Positions 35,481 through 48,150 of a stretch of 64,000 bases of DNA are shown here, one piece after another. Numbering within the stretch: the first letter of the stretch is position 1; every line of letters begins with the position of its first letter. The position numbers and the translations under genes were made by a program. The notes under the pieces were generated by a model. That model was not told the DNA's origin, did no database searches, and saw only the letters and a list, made by a program, of their open reading frames with translations. This stretch comes from Cristatella mucedo (lineage: Eukaryota; Bryozoa; Phylactolaemata; Cristatellidae): positions 4,426,501 to 4,490,500 of the forward strand of contig WPIO01000024.1 of the NCBI GenBank assembly GCA_009760855.2, written 5' to 3'.

Positions 35481-38400
35481 ATATGAATATGTTGTCACTA
35501 AGTATCTCCAAGTTAAGAAAGTATATCGTTGGACACGTCGTCTTACCGTGTCAGAATCATCCTCGTCGTGTTATATCTGTAATTTAAGAGCTGCAAGATG
35601 TTCAACATCTTCGTAAAATGCGACTTCATACAACAGCAGTATAAATCCTACCACAACTTTGCACTACTTACAGGTTAAATGCAGACCCAGGGGGAAAATT
35701 CTTACTCTTAGACGAACTAGATTCATCCTTTTTGAATTTTCATGCCACCAGTGCTGCTTGTGTACACTGAAGGTGCATCATGAGCCAAGTATCTCCTCTT
35801 CAGATGCAGCAATATTTGGGTCTGGTTAATACAGACCTATAGTGTATAGTCTCAGGAATAGGAAGATCTGAAGTGATGGGTGAAACATATTGCACCTCAG
35901 ACTCGATTGTTAGTTACTAAGCTACTCTAACCCCCATCAGAAAGATAGCTGCACACACGAGACCAGTCATTTCAGCAACACACGTTTCTGCCATACTTTT
36001 TCCTGTTGGAGAGCGGCCATATTTTAAATTACCTGCTAATTATACAAAATCGTTGTATAGGGTAGTACATTATCAGTGCTCCCTGTGAATTTACTCTTTT
36101 ATAGGTTGTCTCATACTTAGTTGGTGCTAATAGATAACTAACTTAATCGAGCCGGAAATAATTCATGTTTCTCTACTCCACTAAATTCCTGCACAACAGT
36201 GTTTAGCCTTAAATAAATTTTCATTTCTCCAAAAAAGTGTGGCGATCGACTGGGAAGTATAAAGTTCCTGCAGCTACCATAGCTTAAGATGATATGGTTT
36301 TACACAAATACTACCATAAGCACATGTTCCATTTGTTTAATGTACAATATTTGAGCCACAAACGCCCCTATCAAGCATAACATTGCCGAAATATTAAATA
36401 TTGAAACATGCGGGCTTATGAAATACACAGTGATACAAAGCAACAATACATTTCTCTGTAGTAACCATAGGGCTTATATGCACTAGAGTGCACTGTGTTT
36501 AAAGAAAAATCACTTCCTTTTAACCAATCACACACGTAATGTAAGGTAATGCAAAGTGTCTCCATCTGTCACTCAACTAAGCCACAAAAACGATCTATGG
36601 GATAGTTTTGTGTAGCAAACTCACAGCCTGATCGGCTATCGGTTCGTATTAGGTAGCCTAGCAGAACATCTCACACAACTAAGAGAAAGATGCACAATTG
36701 CAAGCGATTAATGGTAATCGACAGCAATTGCCCGGGCCATTACACTAACCCGCAGCCAAACCTATGAGAAATTGGTAGTGCCAAGCTCCAATACGTCATT
36801 GCACAGAACATTTTGCTGTTTCCAAAGTGAAGCCATGACATTTTCAAGAGTCTTTGTTCGTTAATTGTCTGCAATGCACGAAAATAGACAGTAAAGGTCA
36901 GGGTTAGTACCTCAATTCCTGGAAAATTTACAGGATTTGCTTCGCGAAACTGCAATTCTTATTTCATGTAACATTTAAGTACAAGCTTGCATAATTTGCA
37001 GGCATTATGAGCGTTTAATCAAAGGTAATGCACGACAAATGAAGGTAAGGGCCCGGGAAAATACGCCAATCCATAACGGTCCGTTACAAATGGACAAACA
37101 GTTGCTAAAAAATGCTACCCATTTTTTGTGAAGCACAATGCATTAAAAGTGCCAATACATTCTTTTAAACAATTGTTAAAGTATAATTGAAGATCTTCTA
37201 CGGAACACCGTTACAAATTGAGTAGCGATTGGCTGTTTGCAGCTCCAATTTTCTCGCCACATAAAGTTCACTGTGTGCACACATACTATCAACCCATTGT
37301 GCGCCTTCAACCAAGGACGCTGCATGGTAATTGAAGGCTATTGCCAGAGATTATATGGTAATCTATTATGGTCTGTCACAGTTAAACACAACACTCTTAT
37401 GAAAAGATCCAAGTTTTCTTGCTTATTAAGTTCGCTGTTATGAAAGTGAATCGCATTATTTCAACCAATAGCGAGCGTACTTTGGAATTCAATGCACAGC
37501 AATCGACGACAACGGCCAGGGATATCCCGGAAATCTATAATTGACCACCAACAATAGATTAGACGCTGCTGTGTGACTCTCCCATTTAGAAGACTCTCTC
37601 CTGCAAACTCTATTGTTGGTGCACCCAGGAAATTTCATTGTTAATGCTAGCTCTTGGGCTCTAAATTGAAATCAATGGCAATGGCCCATGCCAATACAGC
37701 GATCTTCTCCAATCCGTCGCAAATAAACTGCATGTAGGCTGAGCAAAGCTGAATTACACTTCAGCTATTAATCACACTTTTTATAGTACGATGTAATAAC
37801 CGATAGTAATCCCAATATTGCAACCAAGATTGGGCCGTTGCAATCGATTGCCATACAGTGACCACGCCCTAGCGATGATGTAATTATGTCAAACGCACCC
37901 TTGTGAGCAAAGCTCAAAGCATCAAGCTATTATCTTAATTGGGTCCCCTGCTAAGGTAAATAAATATAGAATCCAGCTAATTGTTTGCAAAACTTTAAGC
38001 AACCAGCAAGCACGGAACCATCTACAAGTTAGAATGCTAGGTACACAAGAAAAGAACTTATAACAAAAACCACGTGAAATATTGGATGCTGTACTACCGT
38101 TATTGTCAGAGACTTGAATAGTGCAAGATCATTTCTGGTAGAAACCTTAGCAGAAAGAGAATCTTCGACTTTTTTTGCATAATATTTGAGTACCCTACTA
38201 GCAATATCTTTACATTAGATATGAGAAACGTTGAATTTACTTGTTGCAGAGCTGAATGACTTGAGCGAACTATGGAAGAGAGATGAGATCTGATAAACAG
38301 GTTGTTACCATCAAGTAAAGTAAACTGTAAGCCTGGTTGAGGAGACTGAAATTGATTTTCTTTGATTTCCTCTCTTTCCGCTTAGCAGAGACATTTGTAA

Positions 38401-39519
38401 GACCAAGAAAAAGTAGTATAGCATTTAGTCTAGACTGTTGGTATCAGATCAAACCTGCTACATAGGTTGGCAGTAGTCTAGAGAGATTAGGGATCCAGCC
38501 TCGAAGTCCGAAATCAACTAAAACTCTAGTAATACTGAAGTGAAGTCATGTAATTGAACTAGTTAGCTGTAGAGCTCCCGTCAAATGACAACCGAACTTT
38601 TTTGATGATCCATAACTACAAATTTGATCATCGGGTTACCTGCGAAATAAATCCATCAATTGAAAATATGCTAGTGATAGCCAGTTTGCATGAGATGTGT
38701 TGTTCCCTAATGTAAAGCCTGAAAAACCAATGACGATGAAACTAGGATCACCGAGGGTGAAAGCAATATCTTTTGATTTTTCGATGTCACTGGACTTCCC
38801 AATAACTATTGGCTCGGACTTCTTTTTAAAAATCTTTACAAAATAATTGAATATCTAGATGCAAATATGGTAACCTGAGCCTTCTATTGCCAGTTCTAGG
38901 GTTTATGCCCAGACCCCATCGACGAGTCCTTGTTACCATTGTGACCTTGTGTAGGCTCTACATTTGCATACGTGCCACTCGTCCGTAGTTCTGTTTCCAA
39001 ACGCATTCTAAGCTTAATCTGCTCTACCCATCACGTTCGACTCCGCGTATCCGGCACTAGGAGTGCATCGGCAGTATCGTGTCTAGGTCCGTTCATACTA
39101 TTCAGTAATCATCATACACCCGGATGCAAAAAACTAAACATCTTCAGTGGAAGAAAACCTTTCATTCCAGGAGCCCAGTCCATCCCATGAAGTGTTTTAA
39201 AATCCACGGACCATTCCTCATTGGGGGGATGAGCAACCTTGCCAGGCCGGAACATAAGTCGGCTCTCCAATCAAGCTACCAAGACGCAGACCAGGAGTGT
39301 ATACTACATTGCCCAACCCAAAATTAGCAGCCGCACGAGACTGCCAGCTAACTCAGCAAAGCTTATGGTACAGGCCTTATGCCTGCTCGGGGCTACTCGC
39401 CCTGGAAGTACCTTCGCTGTTAGACAGCTGGAGTAGCCGGCTCTCCTGCCGTAGATCCATTCTTCTGGTGACTTCATCGAACCGTGACGACCACAAGCAA
39501 TTGCCTTGAATCCACCAAA
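35481..39519. other. Intergenic stretch without recognised gene
   Basis: 36.5-38.0 kb has recurring ggcaatggcccatgcc-like and atcgacagcaattgcccggg-like words, a 13-bp perfect inverted repeat (37546-37558 with 37609-37621) and no coding signal. 38.96-39.5 kb is GC-richer with short frames and may be an old repeat. Confidence 0.4.
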
Positions 39520-39850
39520 GATTATTTTGTTAATATTATTTGAAGACTACGCCCATAGCTCGAATGCTCTGAAAAGCCTGGTTTTCACTCCCCAAGTAAA
39601 GTATTTACAAAATTCAAGCGAAAGACACAAAACCCACTGGTTTCTTACAGCTTTCGCTCGGCTTTCGCGACTGACCTCTCGTACTGGTGCGCGCTGACAC
39701 TGTACATGCTACCACTAAGCACACCCATGCGTGCCGACACTGCATATCACTAGTAACCAGGCGATCCCGCTTCCTCTGCTGCCTTTATATTAATCGATTA
39801 GGAATACATCAAGTTGTATTGCGATTTGCTGCAAGTGTATTATGATAAGT
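39520..39850 (+). mobile_element. Very degraded LINE B 3' end
   Basis: The order tgaagactacgcccatagct (DRAFSS region), ggtgcgcgctgacactgtac and ttgctgcaagtgta follows the LINE B 3' end at low similarity. Confidence 0.45.
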
Positions 39851-40132
39851 ATTGCTATTGCCTAGTAGTACGTGCTATTATTACCCTCGATCTTTATGAA
39901 GGTAGTTGCTTTAAAAACGGGAATCGATTGTCCATGGGTCATTCAATAAGGCAATAAATGAACTACGATTGATGTGAATATAGTATCCACTCGTCGTAAA
40001 AGTACAAATAGACTAAATTAAGGTCTGAGGACAAATGTGGTGCTAAAATCAGTTAAACGAACTACTGGGTTCTACTTTTTCCCGTGAAAAGTATCAACCT
40101 GCATAACACACACATAAATAAATAAGTATAAA

Positions 40133-40185
40133 AATATATATATATATATTCGTGTGTGCGTGCGTGTGTGTGTTTGTGTGCGCGA
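40133..40185. repeat. (AT)n and (GT)n microsatellite
   Basis: atatatatatatattc then gtgtgtgcgtgcgtgtgtgt, about 100 bp upstream of the broken metalloprotease start. Confidence 0.9.
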
Positions 40186-40286
40186 TACAATAAAACACTC
40201 CGTGAGATTCACACAGAATAGTACAAATACTTGAAGCATAGGATGACTCCTATAATATGATGCAACGGAGTTCCTGAGCAGCGGAA

Positions 40287-40704
40287 ATGCTAGCAAGCAT
40301 ATTGCTATTGGCTTCAGCCTTTCTTAGCATGGGAAAAGCTGAGTAGACAGCCATTAAGCCTGCGGTCGTGTATAAATCTTCACCTTCACCAGTTGGTAAT
40401 CTTCCAGCTGTAATACACTACAAATTAAACGTCAGCGGTACAGAAGTTGAGCTGAGGCTGAATAGAAGACACGTGAAGCGAGATACAGTTCCATTCTACA
40501 GAAATCTTATCGGGATAAGCCAGCTTATCGCTTTACCTTTACATGACGACAAGGTATGTTAGTTTCTTATTTACTTGCCCTTTAGTACCTAAAGGAAGGA
40601 CTTCTAATTTTTATTTATTATGGACAGCTGGTTTCTATGAAGACGCGAACAATTTAGTATCATTGATAATTCAGAGAACGAGTGGAATGATAATTTATGA
40701 GATG
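40287..40704 (+). pseudogene. Broken 5' end of a second ADAM-like metalloprotease (signal peptide and prodomain)
   Basis: ATG 40287 opens MLASILLLASAFLSMGKAE, a good signal peptide, then hits TAG at 40344. The same frame stays open afterwards as KPAVVYKSSPSPVGNLPA and VIHYKLNVSGTEVELRLNRR, typical of ADAM prodomains, to a donor GACAAG|gtatgt (exon end 40553). After a 76-nt intron, acceptor tggacag (exon from 40628) leads into GFYEDANNLVSLIIQRTSG up to donor ATG|gtaggg at 40704. The FY.D....S... pattern is again prodomain-like. The first exon ends in phase 0 but the second needs phase 1. Two lesions, with no catalytic exons found downstream, suggest a decayed tandem paralogue about 6.8 kb after gene 1. 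A sequencing error or a live gene with an unusual start cannot be excluded. Confidence 0.65.
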
Positions 40705-41299
40705 GTAGGGCGTATGGATGTCTTTCATATTGCTCATATATCAATCAAGTCGCCTATGGTGCTTATTCTAATGTTTGGACAACCGAGTCATGTTGCAAGT
40801 TGCACTGTCTTCCATGTTCATTCTAAAATTGGCAAAGGTGTTGCATGAGGAATGGTTTTATCATCTAGTATATATCTGCTTTTTTCAACTTGGAATGCTT
40901 ATTGACATGAGAGAATAATAAGACTACTTATAACTCAGATGTTCTCAACTTCCTATCTCATAGCATTATGCATATCTATCGCAAATGGACAAAGCCGCGA
41001 GGACTAAGGCTAACATGAGACAATTTCTCAAAGCCTATGCCACTTTCAGTTTGCATAGGGTTAGCAACAATCTTCTTCTCAAGAAAGAAAAAATAAAAGG
41101 TATCAGCAGCACGTCTCATAAGGAGGGAATGCAAGCAAGTGTATAGCAAGACATTAAGAACGCATACAAGAAGGCTGGAAAATAAGTGCCATATTTGGCT
41201 GCAGGAGTTAAATATATTGCTACAAAGTAATTATAGAGGCAGTTTGAATAGTCTATAACTAGCAAAGCAAAGCATTCTTGCATTCCCACAGGCCCATCA

Positions 41300-41440
41300 T
41301 GCATATGAATTTAATGCCTAATTGATTTTTGAGAGTACCCGCAAGCACAAGAAGGCTAAAACGAAAGCAACGGTTCAGCTGGCCACTTAGGTATGAATGA
41401 GCTATGCGATGGTGAGCCTTTCGGATTCAGATCACAAATT
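41300..41440 (-). mobile_element. LINE family A fragment, minus
   Basis: gttcagctggccacttaggt atgaatgagctatgcgatgg parallels cagttcagctaggtatggac gagccaagcggtggcg of the minus family A copy at 63.4 kb. Confidence 0.4.
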
Positions 41441-44400
41441 GGGTTCCATTGCATGTGTACAAATAGGAGCCACTGCCATTTTTCAGCAAGGGATGCATCT
41501 GGCCAGATAGCTAGAATATATTTTTCAAAAGACAGAAATTAATTAGTCTAACCTTGCTAGAACCATTGAGACAGTCAAATTGCTCACCACTGACAGTATT
41601 ATATTAGTAGACACTCCCTAATAATAAGGAGTAATTAAAAAACGTGGCTTGCTTTGAAAGCAAGCATTTTTGTAAAATGTTAAGCATTTAGTCATTAGTA
41701 TACAAAGTACTAGCATTCTGCTTTAACGGTAAAAAAATTATCCCACTACCACATCACAAACTGCAAGATCTAATTTACTTAGATAAGCTACAAACATAGG
41801 GTTCTCTATGATACACAGTGCGACCGTTTATCATTGTTTCTCTGGTATCATGGATCGTCTTCAACCAGGCATACAGCTGTTCAGCCAATTCAGCTGATTC
41901 CACCAGTTGATTAGACGAACGCAGCTGTTTATTGCCATTACATAGGTCGTAGTTAATCCCATGGGAATAATGACTTTTGTAACAGGTTCAGTGCAAATTG
42001 GAATCTAAAATGCACCGACATTTACTCTTTATGAAACTCTGCATGTCTTCATCCACTGCATGTCATATGGCCACGGCAGAATGGGCAAGACTTGGTCGGA
42101 AAAGCTAAGAATAGATGCGTTTTAGATTCATTGTTAATGTGGTACAATCAAAGGATGTCGTGACGCAAGTCACAAGATACTTCCGTGCTTCGATAGCGTA
42201 CAAACTGAAGGCACGGTCTTCAAAAGATTTGAGCTTCGTACGAGGCATAGGTAAATGATTAGATTCCGAAAAGCTAGCTGTAGGATGCTTAGCCTGATGC
42301 AGCAGTAGATCTGATAGATAGGCTGGACCCAAAACAATAAAGAGACCTAAAAGTGAATGACAGAGCTTTGTAGGTGAGAAGTGGTGAAGTGTGGCAACTT
42401 CTATGCTCACGAAAGGCAAGCGTGGCAGAACAGTTTTGCACCAGCTATAAGCAGCATATTGCACAGGCCAGTAGATACACAAGCAGTCAGGTACGGTAGT
42501 CGAGACGGGAAATCACAACTGCATAGATGATGTGGTATCCTTGTCTAAGCAAGCTTGAATTTTCTCGATGTTATGTAGCTGCAAGTAGGCAAACTTGACC
42601 GTGGAGCTAATTTGGTCATCTAATAAAAGGTCATTTTGGAACAGGAAGCATAGATTTCGTGTGGATTCAACAGAACGTAAGCTGGCAGAGCCAATTGTAA
42701 GCCTTGGCCACTCCAATTTCTGAGTCAAACCTAATTTTTTCATAACTAAAAAGTTGGTTGAATCATCGTCCAGTGTAAGAAAATTCGCTGGCACCCATGT
42801 GCAAATGTCACTACTACATGCAGCAAGAAGGTTGAGAGAATTCGGCATGCTGGAGTGCTGGGGTGGATAAAATTGAAGGTACGACAGAGTGTCATCTGCA
42901 ATAAATTGAAAAACTGGGTTGTGCCTAGCAATCTTACTAGCAAGAGGAAGAGTATAAACCAAAAAAGAACGGGAGCAAGCAAAGAGCCATGAGATATCCC
43001 ATAATTCAGAGCTTCCTTGGATGATCTGTGTCCATTCATATCAATACTCTGGAGTCTCCCACTGAGATTTGACTGAATCGTCGCAATGCAGTGCAAGTGA
43101 CTCCCGTGCAAGACAAGAGGCGCTCGAGGAGGACTTGGCGATCGAAATTATCAAAAGATGCCGAAACATCGAGCAAAATGACCAGAGAGACTCTACCTAA
43201 GTCTGCATTCCTATGTCAATCGCTATACACCCCAAGCAATGCCAACTCTGTACAGTGATAAGCTCTATAACTAGACTGGAAATAATGAGTAAGGCTCGAA
43301 GTTTAGAAATGCGAGTTCAGCAGGTCTGCTGTGACTCGTTTTCTTTTACTTTGATAAGAATGGTAGAGGGGAGACTGGGCAAAAGTTGCTTAAGTTCTCT
43401 TGGTCAAGTGTTTCTTTCTTGATTAGTAGTCTTGACTACAGCCTTTGTGAAAGGTGCTAGGACATGACCTAGGGCTGATGACATATGTGTGACGTTAGTT
43501 ATGCATGGTTGCAGCAGATCTATGCATCTTGGAAGCAGGAAAGTGGGACAGTGGTCTTTGAGAATTGGGTGTCTTTTTTACTTGTGGTATGACCTTCACA
43601 ATGAGGTCATCAGTTGCCTCCTGGAACGAAAATGCTGAGGTGCTTCATTTAATTCAGGGACATGATTCCAATGGGTTCACTGCCAACCCAGCGATAGACT
43701 TCTTGATCTTGTCTACCTTGTTAACAAAGAAGGTAGAGATTAGGTTACCTGGATCATCACAAGCATCGCTAGGTAAGGAGCTAACCTGGAAGCAGTTAAG
43801 GAGACGGTTGATCCTACACATCCAAATTTTTTAAGTGCACATATGTGAATCAACAGCGTTTTTTTATAGAAGCTAGACTTAACCTTTGCTAGGATCAATT
43901 ATTAGGATAAACAGTAGTCCTCATATGTCTGTCGATGGGCAGTCCGTCCTGATCTTGTGTATCCTTTTTTTAAGATTGTGCTTAGTGGACCAAGCTATTT
44001 TAATGTCTTCCGTAAACCAAAGGCGTCTATTTGAGGGCGTTTATTGTGCTTAGTCATTGTGCTTAAAGGTGAAAACTTGTTGAGCAGTTCAGCTAGTGTC
44101 GTAGTGTAGCAATCTATCAATCATGAGCAGTCAGAAGGAGAATAGAGAACCAAAGGCACAGCAGGAAATGTTGTAGCACTGACAGCATCGATAAAAAGGT
44201 CTTGAATTTTTGTTATTAGCAGATGATTTGAGATGAGGAGTATGGCACACATAATAGGCTGAATCATATTTGTACGTGGTCAGATAAGCAGAATTTGGTA
44301 ATTATTGATGATGATGGCGTGCAGTTTTATTAGAAAACTTTATCGAGGATGTGACTCTAACGATGCACATTAACCACCAGAGACAAGGAGTCAATGCATG

Positions 44401-44778
44401 AATTTAGTGCTGAAGGCGTCAGATAAGTTATCAACATGAATTTTTTTATCACCCATAAAGCGGAAGAATCAATATATTGCATACAGAATGGAAATGAGAT
44501 CAGGGAAATATGTGATAAAGAAGGACTTGGTACCTGGAGGACGATAGACGATTGCCACCTTTGGTAGCTTGTTTTCGGAAGAACTCAAACAAACAATTCA
44601 AAAGACTTATTTGAGTGGACTGCAAATGGCTCGAAATTGAAAGACGTGAATGCAATAATTCCACAAATTCCACCTTCAAATTTGAATAATTTGGGAATGA
44701 GAAAAATCGAGAATCCTTCTCGTGTTGCGTCGTTATTAGGTGAGCAGTTTACCGATTTTTGCAAAGTTTTGGTTAAGG

Positions 44779-45247
44779 CAGGGGTCAGCAAACTTTCGGA
44801 CTACTAGGCCATTTCAGTTTGTCAAGAACACACACTAGGCCAGAAGAAACCACACCAACCCCGCCCGACCGGCGGAATGGGTGAGGCGAGACTAACAATA
44901 AACAGTCGTAAAAGGCGTGCAGACCAGCACGGCAATTGTAGAGGTTATAATATAATAATAATGGTGCACTTGATAAAGCGCCCGCAGAGAACTCAATCTC
45001 TTTCTAGGCGCTTTACATTTGCTGCAAAGGGAGGTTGACGTGTACCAGTCATCCCTGGTCACGTGCTTGTGTTTCAAGTTCTACAGGGCCACAACTTGGG
45101 CTGCAACAGCAGTAATGAACGGGAACGAAGCCACGACAACTCAATTAAGGCCGGATCCATTTTTAAATAACTAGGGGGCCTCTAAGCCGGAATGAAGCAC
45201 TAGCTAGGCCGGATCTGACCTAAAGGACCTAAGTTTGCTGACCTCTG
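44779..45247. mobile_element. Non-autonomous hAT-type element, 469 bp
   Basis: Terminal inverted repeats CAGGGGTCAGCAAACTT and AAGTTTGCTGACCTCTG bound it, with one mismatch. The flanking 8-mers ggttaagg and gataaagg agree at 6 of 8 positions, fitting the 8-bp duplication of hAT transposons. CAGGGGTC.GCAAACT is a well-known hAT end. There is no transposase. Inside, 44940-45032 holds a minus LINE tail. Confidence 0.75.
44940..45032 (-). mobile_element. LINE tail inside the hAT element
   Basis: ataataataatggtgcactt gataaagcgcccgcagagaa ... ctaggcgctttacatttgct is the reversed 3' tail, about 90 bp, in good condition. Confidence 0.8.
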
Positions 45248-45570
45248 GATAAAGGCCAGCATGTCGACGCCTTTTTTTGAAAAAGGTCACTTAATATTAG
45301 GGGTTTATTGCAAATTGAACGAGGATGACAAAGACAGGCGTTAAGTTTTCCGCCGGAGTCAGTGTAGGCCTGATGACCACGAAGTGAGAGAGATTCGCAG
45401 AACGAACTGAGTGGTTTGAGACAATGCTAGGCATATCAAAGGAGGGGGTCCTCAACTCGCAAGCTCTTGCAAAAACCAGTGCTGGTTCTCGCCCCCCTGC
45501 GTCCGATTCGGGGCACTTTCCTTTTGTTAACGCATAATTCACAGACCTTAGCAACAGCAGAAACATCTAA

Positions 45571-46174
45571 CCATGCATTTGAACCACAATGAAGAAGCAA
45601 TAATATGGATGCACAATCAATGCTAATAAACGGGTTCTAGCAGCCGGCCTATAAAACGCAGCCTCCAGCTTGGTAGACCCTGCAGCCTGAAGGGATAAGC
45701 GTTTCGACCTATAATGGGAAAACAATTTCTTTCACACTACGGTAAAACAACAAACAGATAAGCTATAAACAGGTTTTAGATGTATAGATTTCCCAAATAC
45801 AATGTTCGCAAAAACTTCGGTTTTTGGAAGTTAATTCTGCAACTGACAAGAAAGGCTAGTACCACCGTTGTCGGGAGGCGAGAAAAACAACATAATAAGA
45901 CTTGAATAATCCTAAATCATTCATCTTTGAATGCACACTATGTAATTTGAAACAAATTAAATTTACAAAAACGCGTCATCTGACACTAAATTCCAGAATG
46001 CACGGCTCTTTGAGTCGCCTTTTTGGAATGAAGGGAAATATTGTGATCGCCAGAAGTCGATTTGTACCCGTTATTTTGTTAGCAACTTCTGTCGATGGGT
46101 GATATGTCAATGCTAATTAAAAAGCAATAAATCACTTCCAAATTATGCATTTTATTATGCTAATACTTGACTAA

Positions 46175-46241
<67 letters not shown>

Positions 46242-46767
46242 TATTAGGTATATGGAAAGATAGCTGCATTAATTCCTCGTGATAGCCAAATCAGGTAGAA
46301 CAGAAAACAGTTATTTTTTCTTCGCAAGGCGAACGTCAAGCTCAACGTTGACTCCTTTTTATGCAAATGATATGCAACACTGCAATGCTCTTCAAAATTA
46401 ATCATAAGTATGTGTTTATGTGGCTATGGAAGAGCATTAGATATATATGTGAGTGCTGAAAGTCATTGGAAGGAAGCAATATAATTGTGTGAACTGGTTA
46501 CAGATATGATGCTGTGTTACCACATCATAGTATTCGCGTTAAATTTCAAATGTATCCAGCAAGCACTGTGACAACCTGTGAGTCTATAGCTTCTTTTTTA
46601 AAACAGTCAATTTTGGGTATTTTACGCTATTAATTGCAAACTACTTCTAGGCTCAGGGAATATGCGAAACGAAGTGGGTGCAAATGGGGAATTTGGGATC
46701 TTTTCGGGACACTGTTAAGCAGCATTTTCAAAAATAGAGGTCAGTGCAGGGATGCTCACCAGGAATC
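45571..46767. other. Non-coding stretch with (AT)n
   Basis: Apart from the microsatellite nothing is recognised. Confidence 0.5.
46178..46238. repeat. (AT)n microsatellite
   Basis: About 30 uninterrupted AT units. Confidence 0.95.
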
Positions 46768-47087
46768 CCACACATTCGATCCACTAAAAGTGAATTAAAA
46801 ATGTTAGCAGCATCTTATCTCCTTTCTCGATGGAGACTAAAAAGAAGCTGCAAAGTATTCTGTGCAGAATATAAAATAATGCAGTATACAAGCACACACA
46901 CACACACACACATACATACACGAGTGCATGTGCTATCGTTGCGAGTGTATGTGTGTGAGTGCTTTTATACTGCATTAAATATATATTCTGCACAGAATAC
47001 TTTGGGGCTTCTTTTTAGTCTCCATCGAGGAAGGAGATAAGATGCTGTCAACATTTTTAATTCACTTTTAGTGATTCGAGCGTGTGG
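46768..47087. repeat. Foldback (hairpin) element, 320 bp
   Basis: The left arm (46768 to about 46905) and the right arm (about 46950 to 47087) are inverted copies: CCACAC..TCGA.. at one end mirrors ..TCGA..GTGTGG at the other, and both carry the cactaaaagtgaatt, aaaatgtt.gcagcatctta and agtattctgtgcagaatat blocks. The loop holds (CA)n on one side and (GT)n on the other. This suggests a foldback or MITE-like element. No target duplication is clear. Confidence 0.75.
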
Positions 47088-47831
47088 TATATAACTGTTG
47101 TATGAAATAGGTTTTTTAAATAATTGTCTCCCATTTTACTTAGCAGTTAAAAGGATATGTATCTTGAATATTTGCTATACATGCCAGCCTTTCCCAATAA
47201 GCATATCATCTATATTAGCATTTTTCAAGTGGGTGCATTTTGTATTATTCTTCGAACCTTTCCTCACTTTTCCTACAGGGTATGCATGCATTTAGTTAAA
47301 TACAGCCTTCCAAAAAAGCTAACGGAATTTACAATACGACACTTTGAGTTATTATTCATCGATTATATATTTTAGTAATTAGACATCTAACGAGCAGGAT
47401 TTAAATATTGTCCATGCCTCAGGATGGTCGGTAAGAAGGATGGTAGCTTCAGAGGGCATATTTAGCATTCACTGGCCGACTACAGCTACAGGTAATACGA
47501 ATGTCGAGCATCTAGTCATGCTCTAGAGCTGTAAGAGAAGCATTAACTGTAGGAAGCCTATTAAGTTGGCTGCATGCTAGGCAGAATGTAGCTGTGGTGG
47601 CCATCAGCGAGCCGGCATATTGGCTAGAATTGCTTGAAGCTAGAGAAGCTGTTTATATGTGGAACCTTGCTTTAAGTTGATTTTGAGACCTTCGTTATAT
47701 TAGACTTGCAGCCTAAATACCTGAAATGTGTGGTATTACTGCAGGTGCAGCTGTCTGTCTTCCCTTCACTGCCACTGAGTGATGATTCTGGCTAGTCACT
47801 GAACTTTATCCCAATTCGGATGTTGTATTAA

Positions 47832-47990
47832 GGCCCAGGAGAGATGCTAGTGCTTCACGACTTAGGTCGTGGATTTAAACCTTGCAGCAGGCGATCCTTT
47901 ATTGCCTGCTGCTACAGGTGGTGAATGACATTGAGACTTCTCTACAGCTATACAAATGAGGTGGTTAAATCAGCTAATATTGTCGATTGA
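47832..47990 (+). mobile_element. SINE family 2
   Basis: Head with ttcacgacttaggtcgtgga ttt, body gcaggcgatcctttattgcc and tail acagctatacaaatgaggtg gttaaatcagctaatatt. It is directly followed by a SINE 1 copy. Confidence 0.6.
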
Positions 47991-48007
47991 AATCTACTAG
48001 TCTACTT

Positions 48008-48150
48008 GCTGTGCTAGTTAGCCCCAGTGGTTAAGGTGCTCTCACCACGACCAATGTCTGGCTAACATAGTGTGCTCGAGCCCGGTGGCATGCATGAAGT
48101 GCCTGAATAGAGATTAGGTTGGTTTAGGGTGCTATACAAATAATTTATAC
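48008..48150 (+). mobile_element. SINE family 1, good copy
   Basis: Head gctagttagccccagtggtt aaggtgct (A-box-like) and gtgctcgagcccggtggc (B-box-like), then tail gcctgaatagagattaggtt ... gggtgctatacaaata, which resembles the LINE tail. Confidence 0.7.

Larger units (their letters stand above)
42105..45570 (-). mobile_element. Long degraded L2/CR1-type LINE, minus, reaching into the endonuclease domain
   Basis: From 42105 the minus strand shows the LINE B ORF2 C-terminus, RT blocks (42513-43111) and, further out, weak sequence to the endonuclease. At 44530-44551 the minus strand encodes VAIVYRPPGT, the YRPPG-type motif of L2/CR1 endonucleases. 45297-45566 continues with an N-terminal ORF2-like frame. 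It is full of stops and is interrupted at 44779-45247 by a hAT-type element. This is the only copy in the window that keeps endonuclease sequence. Confidence 0.7.
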
